Shown piece by piece: positions 26,920-34,156 of a stretch of 64,000 nt of DNA (position 1 is its first letter; each line of letters starts with the position of its first letter). The notes beneath the pieces are model-generated. The model was not told the origin of the DNA, made no database searches, and saw only the letters and a list, made by a program, of their open reading frames with translations. Origin of the DNA: Methanoplanus limicola DSM 2279 (lineage in GTDB: Archaea; Halobacteriota; Methanomicrobia; Methanomicrobiales; Methanomicrobiaceae); assembly GCF_000243255.1 (NCBI RefSeq), contig NZ_CM001436.1:1400077-1464076 (forward strand), in the 5' to 3' direction. A program made the translations under genes and the position numbers.

Positions 26920-27678
26920 ATGCTGTGCAGGAATGAGGTCAGGGGCGCTCTGCTATATCTTCTCATCGTTATTGCAACCTATTTCTTCTTCCAGACTGTC
27001 ATCGTAATCACGCACGAGCACATTCACAGCACCACTGCATTCCTACTTGGAAACATGCAGAACCCTCTTGCAATTGAATGGGGAAATCCCATTACTCTGT
27101 CCGGATGGGATGAAGGGGTCAGTTATTCATCGCTCTTTGCATCGGGACTTGGGGTTCATGCTGCTGTAATTGCCGTGATGCCCTTGATCTTTCATGCCGT
27201 TGTTGTAACCTGCGGAATATTTATTCTGAAGTCAGGTGCCTTTGTCCGGAGGAAGTGGGCTTTTCATCTCATATTCTGGTTTATCATCGTAAATCTGGCT
27301 GAGCTTATCGCCTATATGCCTATGCGGTCATTTTCTTCTCATGGTGATATAGGTAACATCAATCACGGGCTTGGGCTATCTCCGTGGCCGGCAGCAGTTT
27401 TTGGGACTGCTCTTGTTCTGATCTGGCTCTGGTACCTGCTCAGGTATGTACTTCCGGGGATGAATGCCGTCGTTACTCCCGGTTCAAAAGTAAATAAGTA
27501 CATAACCCTCATAGTTATGGCCTTCTTCCTGTTTCTGTTTTCAGGCGGAATCCGTCTGGCAGAAGCAAATGACTGGATTATGGGCACAATTGCCTTTATC
27601 GCTTTCTTTTTGGTCATATGGTTCTGCAGGCCGGAGATGTCATGGGTAATAGCCGCTGAAGAGGCAGCCCTTATGTGA
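26920..27678 (+). CDS. Polytopic membrane protein with an HExxH motif (putative metalloprotease)
   Basis: A 252-residue protein with about six to seven membrane segments. The first helix ends in VITHEHIHSTTAF, where H32-E33-H34-I35-H36 satisfies HExxH. A second polar motif, FSSHGDIGNINHGLGLSPW, sits between later helices and could provide a third ligand. The arrangement recalls intramembrane metalloproteases of the M50 group, but I do not see the classic NxxPxxxxDG motif. Without it, the assignment is tentative and a non-enzymatic metal-binding role is possible. I start at the ATG at 26920. Confidence 0.55.
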   Translation: MLCRNEVRGALLYLLIVIATYFFFQTVIVITHEHIHSTTAFLLGNMQNPLAIEWGNPITLSGWDEGVSYSSLFASGLGVHAAVIAVMPLIFHAVVVTCGIFILKSGAFVRRKWAFHLIFWFIIVNLAELIAYMPMRSFSSHGDIGNINHGLGLSPWPAAVFGTALVLIWLWYLLRYVLPGMNAVVTPGSKVNKYITLIVMAFFLFLFSGGIRLAEANDWIMGTIAFIAFFLVIWFCRPEMSWVIAAEEAALM

Positions 27679-27722
27679 TAGTTTTGGAAAAGGTCTTTTC
27701 CGGATAAACGAAAAAGAGTGTT

Positions 27723-28292
27723 ATGGATGAACTCATAGAAGTCTGGAAGAACAAAAGAGGGCTGGTTCTGATTGCAGCGACTGCGGTCATGTATGCACTT
27801 ATTCTGACTGTCTTTAATGAGATCCAGTGGGATATTGCAGGCATCGCGGTACGCCCTGCGGCAGCACTTCCTGTTCTCTTCGGGATCCTGCTGGGGCCTG
27901 CCGCAGCCTGGGGATTTGGGATTGGCAACATTGCCGGAGATCTGACCGGTTCGTGGTCGCTGATGAGTGTCTCTGGTTTTCTTATCAACTTTCTCTACCC
28001 GTATCTTTCTTATCTCCTTTGACACAGGCTTATGAAAGGGCGTGAATTAAAGATGGACAGGTATGGTACGGGTTATTATCTGCTTACTGCATTTATTGCC
28101 ACTTTCGTGTGTATGGCACTTCTTGCGGCTCTTGGGGCGGTTTTCTTCGGCCGGCCCTTTGAGAGCAAGTTCATCGATTACTTTAGCAACAATATCATAT
28201 GGACAATGATTGCAGGTTCTCTTCTCTCATGGCTGACATTTAATGTTGCAGTCCGGAAAGGGCTGGTCTGTGGAAAGAAATGGAAGGTTTAA
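27723..28292 (+). pseudogene. QueT/ECF-type membrane protein interrupted by one in-frame TGA
   Basis: Two open frames (27723-28022 and 28032-28292) lie in the same reading frame and are separated by a single TGA at 28020-28022. The first half has the AVRPAAALPVLFGILLGPAAAWGFGIGNIAGDLTG region typical of vitamin/queuosine-precursor ECF substrate-binding proteins; the second has two further helices (YYLLTAFIATFVCMALLAALGAVFF and NIIWTMIAGSLLSWLTFNVAV). Related proteins usually carry tryptophan where the stop falls (IPYKLW-like), so a TGG-to-TGA change is the simplest reading. Combined length would be 189 residues. It may be a recent pseudogene, a sequencing error or a read-through gene. Confidence 0.65.
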
Positions 28293-28317
28293 TTCGTGGA
28301 TTTCAAATTAATGGCTT

Positions 28318-28555
28318 TTATGATCTGATTCGGGACGCTGCCGGCAGCCTGCATATCTCTTCGATATGATCTGTCAGCGTGCAGGTGTATTCGTCGGTGA
28401 GTGTAGGTGCAAAGACCCTGTGGCCATGCTTCCGGAGATATTCAGCGGTTCCGTCCCATCTTTCCGTCATCTGTGTGAACCGGATCGCCTGTAGTAAGTC
28501 TGTTCCATGTGACTGTATCCATATTTCCGCCGTGAATCAGAACAAAATCTGCCAT
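28318..28555 (-). pseudogene. Decayed alpha/beta hydrolase fragment
   Basis: The minus strand from an ATG at 28555 encodes MADFVLIHGGNMDTVTWNRL, the start of a known alpha/beta hydrolase group, but the frame hits a stop after about 34 codons. In the next frame the homology continues (RWDGTAEYLRKHGHRVFAPTL, then TDHIEEIC), ending at a stop at 28318. The part with the catalytic serine, aspartate and histidine is missing. This is a frameshifted, 3'-truncated remnant. Confidence 0.7.
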
Positions 28556-28643
28556 GATTATTCCTGAACAGGCATCGACCTAAGGTGATAAAAAATAATA
28601 TAAACAGGATTACAAATAACGAAATAGTTGTGGTTAAGGGGTT

Positions 28644-28733
28644 TTACCCGTTGTAGTGACGGGAATCACAGGTGTTCCTTAAAAACTTCTGCTTCCTGTG
28701 TGCACTTCCTTCCATTGGGGGTTTCAGATTCGC
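28644..28733 (-). pseudogene. C-terminal fragment of a DUF2115 gene copy
   Basis: Translated on the minus strand this reads NLKPPMEGSAHRKQKF followed by LRNTCDSRHYNG and a stop, closely matching the last ~27 residues of the DUF2115 protein encoded at 36814-37446 (LKPPVKGSTHRKEEYLKKT... HHYNG). An in-frame stop precedes it and nothing upstream is coding. It is a leftover of a second, otherwise deleted DUF2115 gene. Confidence 0.65.
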
Positions 28734-28864
28734 ATTTCAGGCTGTTGTCTCTCATTTCCAGTATTGGTCTCCCTTCTTTTTCTGTTGATTTCAGAATATA
28801 TTTATCAGGATTTATCAAACAGGTAATACCGGTTTTAATCTAAACCGGAAAAAGAGGTCTTTGT

Positions 28865-29767
28865 GTGAACAATCTGAAAATCTATTCTCTGTTTATTGCC
28901 CTTATCGTATGTCTTCTCGCCGCAGCGGGATGCACAGCCGATACAGGTGGGTCCGCACCGGGACCGGGTGATTCCGGTGCTGCACATGTATATACGCCAG
29001 TTTCGTTTGCCGACACTCCGGTGGAGTATATATCCGTCAACGGTGTTACGCTCGGATACCGTGAATTTGGATCAGGAGAACCTCTGCTTATGGTACAGGG
29101 ATTTGGTGCGACTATCGACGACTGGGATGAGACTTTTATTGGAATTCTGGCATCCGGGTATCATGTCTATATTTACGATCACCGGGGCATGGGTTACAGC
29201 AGTGAATCGGATGTTAATACGACCATACCAATGTACGCCGACGATGCTGCAGTCTTCATACAGGAGCTGGGCTATGAGAGCATGAATGTCTACGGCGTTT
29301 CGATGGGTTCATCGGTATCTCAGCAGCTTGCAATTGCACATCCTGATTCTGTAAGGAAGATGATTCTCGATTCGAATACCTACAGCGTCAAAATCCCGGA
29401 GACTAAAAAACTGTTCGGGGAGATCGAGTCGGCCGCATCCAATCCGGAGACATCTGAAGGAATCCGTATGGAGGCTGAGGCAAATCTGGCGTGGCAAGGT
29501 TCGTGGGATGGTCTTTCAGGAATTGAGAAGGACGTAATGCTTGTCGTCGGAACATCAGACGACCTTACGCCCGATTCCGTCTCCGTACAGATGGCCGGAC
29601 AGATCAACGGTTCCTGGCTCGTGCGGTTTAAGGATCTCCCGCATGCCGGTGCCGGTTATGCCCCTGTTGAATACGGTGAAAATGCATTATACTTCCTTGA
29701 TACGGACGAGTCTCCGCTGGGTATCCTGGACTTAGCATTTGTGGCTATAGTGCAGGCTTTATCTTAA
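28865..29767 (+). CDS. Lipoprotein-type alpha/beta hydrolase
   Basis: A 300-residue exported hydrolase. The signal peptide ends in a lipobox (LLAAAGC, C23), so it is probably anchored to the outer face of the membrane. The hydrolase domain starts at VNGVTLGYREFGSGEPLL; the nucleophile is S146 in GVSMGS. A likely acid is in TSDDLTPD and a likely histidine in LPHAGAGYAP. The chain between the serine and the acid is short: the cap domain seen in many relatives is missing or reduced. The start is a GTG. The substrate is unknown. Confidence 0.75.
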   Translation: MNNLKIYSLFIALIVCLLAAAGCTADTGGSAPGPGDSGAAHVYTPVSFADTPVEYISVNGVTLGYREFGSGEPLLMVQGFGATIDDWDETFIGILASGYHVYIYDHRGMGYSSESDVNTTIPMYADDAAVFIQELGYESMNVYGVSMGSSVSQQLAIAHPDSVRKMILDSNTYSVKIPETKKLFGEIESAASNPETSEGIRMEAEANLAWQGSWDGLSGIEKDVMLVVGTSDDLTPDSVSVQMAGQINGSWLVRFKDLPHAGAGYAPVEYGENALYFLDTDESPLGILDLAFVAIVQALS

Positions 29768-29864
29768 CACCCTGTGCCTGTTCAATAATATTCTCTTTAT
29801 TTTTCCTGAAATTTTCTATACACCAGGGGCAACGCTGTCACAGTCGCTCCAGATGCCAGCTTGT

Positions 29865-30317
29865 TCAGCTCCTTTTGGCGGTATATTCCTTTATGATGCA
29901 GGAGATTAGGTAGAGAAGGGAGATGAGTGCAAATATTACAAATAACTCCGGTATGGTTTTACTGCCCGGATGAATAATCTGTCTTGTCACTGCTGAATCA
30001 AGGAGCATAAAGCTGAAGAATATCAGTGACAGACCTCCTGTTATAATTCTTCTTCCAGTGAACCGGATGACTGAAACCGCCAGGAATAATGCAGTCAGGC
30101 TTTCCGCAAGAAGATAAATTCCTGCATATAATCCTGCAATTCTGATGCCGAAAAACCAGCCCTCCCAGTTTAGTATGAATACAAACATGAGCATACCGCC
30201 CCAGAATATTAATACTGCAATCAGGCAGTACCTGATAATTTTTTCAGAAATCTCTGCTATTTTTAAGACTCTCTGAAAGATGTCCGGTACACTGTCGCCT
30301 TTGAAATTCTCCACCAT
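29865..30317 (-). CDS. Hypothetical four-TM membrane protein
   Basis: A 150-residue protein with four hydrophobic helices (about 30-50, 56-80, 86-104, 112-140) and polar ends. The N-terminus (MVENFKGDSVPDIFQRVLKIAEISEKI) is amphipathic. I do not recognise a family. It is convergent with the lipoprotein hydrolase and has no operon partner. Confidence 0.6.
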   Translation of the reverse strand: MVENFKGDSVPDIFQRVLKIAEISEKIIRYCLIAVLIFWGGMLMFVFILNWEGWFFGIRIAGLYAGIYLLAESLTALFLAVSVIRFTGRRIITGGLSLIFFSFMLLDSAVTRQIIHPGSKTIPELFVIFALISLLYLISCIIKEYTAKRS

Positions 30318-30460
30318 GAAATATCCCTGTATAATTGTCCATTTAGTCTAAATTAAAACTTATTGCAAGTTTTTTAGGTTATAGTGGACTTGGGTTTCCG
30401 GGGCATGCCTGCGGCTTCGACTCGTCAGGGTTATTTTGACAGCCGCGAAATATTCTGGTA

Positions 30461-30625
30461 ATGATTACCGGCGAGATGAAGAACAGGGTCGATTCCCTCT
30501 GGACGATGTTCTGGACCGGAGGCCTTACCAACCCCCTTGATGTCATCGAGCAGATTACGTACCTGATCTTCATCAGGGATCTGGATCTCAATGACAGCCG
30601 CCGGAAGCATCTCCGAGATATTTGA
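30461..30625 (+). pseudogene. N-terminal fragment of a type I restriction methyltransferase (hsdM)
   Basis: A 54-codon frame reads MITGEMKNRVDSLWTMFWTG followed by GLTNPLDVIEQITYLIFIRDLD, the characteristic opening of HsdM N6-adenine methyltransferases, where residues ITGELK and NPLEVIEQITYLLF-like are conserved. It stops at 30623-30625, well before any catalytic motif (NPPY is absent). The following ~100 bases carry a short unrelated-looking frame (GDILTIKKIIEGINRNEV) of unknown origin. It is a remnant of a lost type I restriction-modification locus beside the Fic gene. Confidence 0.7.
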
Positions 30626-30689
30626 TACAGGCGACATTCTGACAATCAAAAAGATAATTGAAGGGATCAACAGGAACGAGGTTGCATTA

Positions 30690-31994
30690 TCAGTCCTCCA
30701 ACCTACTCCCCTCATCAAAGCGAAACATGAACTCCCTTCCTCTCTTCTCCTTCATGATATAACCGAGATCTGCAAGCGTCATGAGATCGGTTCTTGCCGT
30801 CTCATAGACGACACCCCAGGTCTCCGTTATCTCCCGGATCGTGAACAAATCTTCTTTCTTCTCCATCATCTCCCTTAAGATCTCCGCCTGCCTCGTGTTG
30901 AGCCTCGGGATATTCTTTATCATCTTCTTTGCCGAACTCTGTTCGGCCTGCTTCTGCTTGATATATGAGAGAAGATCTGTTCTCGCTTTTTCGATGCACC
31001 TGATATTGTACAGGATGAAGTAAGTCAGATCCATTTCGTCATATTCGGTGTGAAGATATGCAAGCGAATAATCTTTCCTTGACCGGAGGATTATCCTCGA
31101 TATCGGCATGTACTCAAAGAGCCAGTAGCCTCTTGAAAGGACATACCAGTAGAAGATGCTCCTCGCACATCTGCCGTTTCCGTCCACGAATGGGTGGATG
31201 TAGCCGATAAGGAAGTGTAGTATCATTCCCTTCACTATCGGGTGGATGAAACTTTCCGATCCCTCATCATCCCCGTTTGCAAACCGGCAGAATTCCTCAA
31301 CCATGCCGGGAATATTAGTATATACAGGCGGGATATGGTGAATTGTTCCGTTAACAGGATCAGCAACCACGACATCATCGTTATCCCTGAACCTGCCGAC
31401 CGCATCATCTTCAAGGGTGTTCTCCGTAACAATCCGGTGTACATCAAGAATAAACTCAGGTGTGAGCGGGTCGTCCTTGTTTTCTATGATATACTGCATC
31501 GCCCGGTAATTGTTCATTACCATCTGCTCAGACTTGTTTGATGGTCTCTTTCCTTTCCTGAGCATCTCTTTTGCGGCTCTCCGGGTTGTAACTGCACCTT
31601 CGATAATCGAGGAAGCAATCGCCTCCTCCATCAGTGAATTCAGGATATAGGAATTCCCGAGCTTTATATTCCTCTCGTTGACTTTGATCTTTCCGGAGAG
31701 ATACTGATCGAAAATATGAAGACTTTTCGATATCTCCGGTGTTGTTGAATATTGTAGATCAAGACACGGATAAGGGACTGACTCGTAATTCATCATCCGG
31801 AGAAGCTTCATGAATCTCCATGTCCCAGTTCTCTTATTGAGATCAGGGATGCGGTACTTCATTTCATCATAGTAGAGATAACGGCTGTTGTATTCATTGA
31901 CCATCTTAATTAATTCCGGATCGCCTTTATCAATTATATCCAAAAGATTTGGCTTTTCCTGGCTGTCCGGTGGCTTTTCGGGGAGTTTCTTCAT
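30690..31994 (-). CDS. Fic-domain protein with inhibitory motif and winged-helix C-terminus
   Basis: A 434-residue Fic protein. The active loop HPFVDGNGR is at about 267-275, complete for AMP transfer from ATP to a target hydroxyl. An N-terminal SSIIEG at about 128-133 fits the inhibitory (S/T)xxxE(G/N) helix, so activity is probably self-restrained. The C-terminus (LNTRQAEILREMMEKKEDLFTIREITETWGVVYETARTDL) is a winged helix-turn-helix, suggesting DNA binding. The ATG at 31994 follows GGTGAT; a TTG at 32006 is the alternative. A repeated palindromic sequence lies immediately upstream. It sits beside an hsdM remnant, consistent with a defence-island origin. Confidence 0.88.
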   Translation of the reverse strand: MKKLPEKPPDSQEKPNLLDIIDKGDPELIKMVNEYNSRYLYYDEMKYRIPDLNKRTGTWRFMKLLRMMNYESVPYPCLDLQYSTTPEISKSLHIFDQYLSGKIKVNERNIKLGNSYILNSLMEEAIASSIIEGAVTTRRAAKEMLRKGKRPSNKSEQMVMNNYRAMQYIIENKDDPLTPEFILDVHRIVTENTLEDDAVGRFRDNDDVVVADPVNGTIHHIPPVYTNIPGMVEEFCRFANGDDEGSESFIHPIVKGMILHFLIGYIHPFVDGNGRCARSIFYWYVLSRGYWLFEYMPISRIILRSRKDYSLAYLHTEYDEMDLTYFILYNIRCIEKARTDLLSYIKQKQAEQSSAKKMIKNIPRLNTRQAEILREMMEKKEDLFTIREITETWGVVYETARTDLMTLADLGYIMKEKRGREFMFRFDEGSRLED

Positions 31995-32007
31995 GGTGAT
32001 CACCAAA

Positions 32008-32106
32008 ATACTAATTTGGTATTTTTTAGTATTCCATTAGTATTTAGATCTGCAGGTATAAATATAATACTAATTTGGTAAGTATTAGTAGTTCGTTAGT
32101 ATTTAG
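32008..32106. promoter_or_regulatory. Two 40-bp direct repeats with inverted half-sites in the fic promoter
   Basis: Repeat 1 (32008-32047) and repeat 2 (32067-32106) match at 34 of 40 positions, with start points 59 bases apart. Each begins ATACTAATTTGGTA and holds two TTAGTAT copies, the reverse complement of ATACTAA, so each repeat is a set of inverted half-sites. They cover the region where the fic promoter must lie, directly upstream of its ribosome-binding site. The arrangement looks like a double operator, possibly bound by the winged-helix domain of Fic itself. Confidence 0.7.
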
Positions 32107-32116
32107 AGAAAATCAG

Positions 32117-32824
32117 GAGGCTGTTGCACGAATGATATATATGCAAAAAATATTTATTATTGACAAATATATAAAATATGAATTATTTTTGATTTGTAAA
32201 CTAACAATATATCACATATAATGAGCGTAAGCTGCCTTTAGATCGACACATCCTTTTACCTCCTGATTTAATGGAATGGTTGCCTGAATAATCTCTTGCA
32301 TGTACCATTATTGATGTAATTTCAGATATGGATATGAGTCCCTTTTACAAAAAGTATCGAAATGATGGTAAAGGAGGGAAATTTTTAGATCCGGCGGTAA
32401 AACTTTCGATTCTTATTTAAGCTTATTGTACGGGAGTAAATTCTTCAAGAAAAATTGAAGAATCAATCAAATATGATATTTCATTTCGTGTATTAGCAAG
32501 GAACAATTATATTGATCATACAACTATTGCACGGTTCAGACAGGAATTTGGAGAACCTTTCTCCAATGCTTTTGCTTAGGTACTCAAAATTTTAAGAGAG
32601 GGAGGTGCTGCAAAAGCCGGAATTATTGCATTAGATGGGATGAAAATAGAAGCAAATGCCTCTATGGAGAAGAATAAATCATATGAGGCTGTTGCATGAC
32701 TGTTTTTCAACTGACCATGGTATAATTGAATTGTCTGTTTCGGATAATTTTTCCACAAATATTGTGTTTATTATGTCTGTACATTATACAATTGTCCTCC
32801 GGATTTTATTTGTGCAACAGCCTC
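32117..32824 (+). mobile_element. Decayed IS1182-type element with terminal inverted repeats
   Basis: Perfect 13-bp inverted repeats (GAGGCTGTTGCAC at 32117-32129 and its complement at 32812-32824) bound the element. The plus strand from about 32210 to 32696 encodes the N-terminal half of an IS1182-type transposase (LLPPDLMEWLPE, GVNSSRKIEESIKYDISFRVL, DHTTIARFRQEF, LDGMKIEANAS) interrupted by at least three in-frame stops. A third copy of the end sequence (32685-32697) lies inside, so the last 140 bases look like a second nested end or small non-autonomous element. The catalytic C-terminal half is absent; the element is dead. Confidence 0.8.
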
Positions 32825-32843
32825 TACAGGTCACTGTTTATAT

Positions 32844-33482
32844 TTACTCAGTTTCTGCAAGTTTTTTTATCTTCCTTATTCCGCTTATTGCGTCATCGGC
32901 CCAGTCATCTGCACCTGTGTACTCCCTTGCCTCTTCATTTGTTCTTCCCCCTCCGATGATTATCTTCACGTCGTTCCTGAGACCTGCCCTGCATATTTCG
33001 TCGATTGTAATTTTCATCGAATGTATTGCCTCTGTAAGCAGCCCGCTGAGACTTACGACTATTGGCCTGTGCTCCTTTATGGCATCGATAAATACCTCCG
33101 GGGGCTGATTGACACCGAGATCAATTACTTCGAAGCCTTCCGCTTCAAGGAGAACCACAACAATGTTCTTTCCGATATCGTGGATATCCCCTTCAACGGT
33201 TCCGATAACTATTTTCCCTCTGCTCTCAGGTTTGTTCTCACCGAATGCCGGTTTTAGAACTTCCATCACCTGGTTGAGGTTCTCCCCTGCCATCATGAGG
33301 TCGGCGACGGAATATTCTCCGCTTTCAAATTTCTGCCCGGCATTTGCCGTGGCTTCCCTGATGTCATCAAGGATTGCGGACGGCTTTTCACCTGTTTTGA
33401 TTCTTTTACTGACAGACTCAATACATGTATCTTCGTCGTGTTCCAGAAATGCGGTTATAAATCCTTCACTCCGCCCCGTCAT
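32844..33482 (-). CDS. Methyltransferase cognate corrinoid protein (orphan)
   Basis: A 212-residue MtaC/MtbC-type protein. Residues about 1-90 are the helical cap domain and the rest is the B12-binding Rossmann domain with the D-x-H-x-x-G motif (GDIHDIGKN, H101 as lower cobalt ligand) and the later SLSGLL and GGGRT motifs. It carries a methyl group on cobalt between two methyltransferases. It is a close paralogue of the protein at 59594-60229, but has no partner gene: the dead IS element lies 20 bases after its stop codon, where the other copy has its UroD-family gene. Its ribosome-binding site lies in a potential hairpin. Confidence 0.88.
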   Translation of the reverse strand: MTGRSEGFITAFLEHDEDTCIESVSKRIKTGEKPSAILDDIREATANAGQKFESGEYSVADLMMAGENLNQVMEVLKPAFGENKPESRGKIVIGTVEGDIHDIGKNIVVVLLEAEGFEVIDLGVNQPPEVFIDAIKEHRPIVVSLSGLLTEAIHSMKITIDEICRAGLRNDVKIIIGGGRTNEEAREYTGADDWADDAISGIRKIKKLAETE

Positions 33483-33494
33483 GACAATTCTTCA

Positions 33495-33519
33495 CCCCTG
33501 AGTTTGGTAAACTGAGGGG
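33495..33519 (-). promoter_or_regulatory. Hairpin covering the ribosome-binding site of the orphan corrinoid gene
   Basis: On the minus strand CCCCTCAGTTT pairs with AAACTCAGGGG around a three-base loop, with one mismatch in eleven pairs. The 3' arm runs into GGGGTGA, the only Shine-Dalgarno-like sequence before the ATG at 33482. If formed in the mRNA, it would hide the start site. The same kind of arrangement precedes the other corrinoid gene. Confidence 0.55.
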
Positions 33520-33871
33520 GTATATGTGCCGGGCTAAAATAATACTTTCCCGGCAGAGAGTATTTTGGTATAATGCTGTATTTGGCTGGGGAATGCAATT
33601 ATTGATATATGTCTCAAATATGGGCCGTGACATCTGATTCCGGGAACTGGGTGTATTATCTATATTTATATATAAATGTGCTCCCGGTGATCCGCTGCTG
33701 ATGATTTTTACAGTTATGTGGGGTGCTGTTATTTAAGCTCTTTTTCTGCTTCTCTGGTTTAATTTGTGTTTACAGCTAATCTGGATTCACAGTACAAACC
33801 TGATGTCGGATGCTACTTAAACTTGCATTAATGCCGGATGAAAACCAATAATATTACAGGAATGAGAGAGC
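33520..33871. other. Intergenic region upstream of the ACT-domain gene
   Basis: I see no gene here. An AT-rich tract (tatctatatttatatataaatg, around 33660-33680) and a TATA-like ctacttaaac near 33810 could serve as promoters, the second being about 60 bases upstream of the ACT gene start. Confidence 0.4.
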
Positions 33872-34144
33872 ATGAATAAAACCATTATTACTGTCGTCGG
33901 GAAAGATACGGTTGGGATTATCGCGAAGGTCTGTACCTACCTTGCAGATAACCAGGTCAATGTCGAGGATATATCACAGACCATTGTTCAGGGATATTTC
34001 AATATGATGATGATCGTTGATACCGGCGGATCTTCAAAACCGTTTGGTGAGATGGTGACTGAACTTGAAACTCTCGGCGATGAGATCGGTGTAAAGATCA
34101 GATGCCAGCGTGAGGATATTTTTACAAAAATGCACCGCATCTGA
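33872..34144 (+). CDS. ACT-domain protein (UPF0237 family)
   Basis: A 90-residue single ACT domain (NKTIITVVGKDTVGIIAKVCTYLADNQVNVEDISQTI) as in the UPF0237 family. ACT domains bind amino acids and regulate partner proteins. It is followed 12 bases later by the DUF711 gene; this pair is conserved as neighbours in many bacteria and archaea and probably forms one functional unit. The ligand is not known. GAGAG precedes the ATG. Confidence 0.9.
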   Translation: MNKTIITVVGKDTVGIIAKVCTYLADNQVNVEDISQTIVQGYFNMMMIVDTGGSSKPFGEMVTELETLGDEIGVKIRCQREDIFTKMHRI

Positions 34145-34156
34145 GAGGTATTTTTA

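Noticed and set aside
27363-28025. 220-codon minus-strand frame across the membrane-protein genes
   Set aside because: Antisense to two membrane proteins with family-level signatures; no plausible fold or motif.
30591-30878. Plus-strand frame with GDILTIKKIIEGINRNEVALS
   Set aside because: Its first third may be a gene remnant, but the rest is antisense to the Fic gene; not enough to name it.
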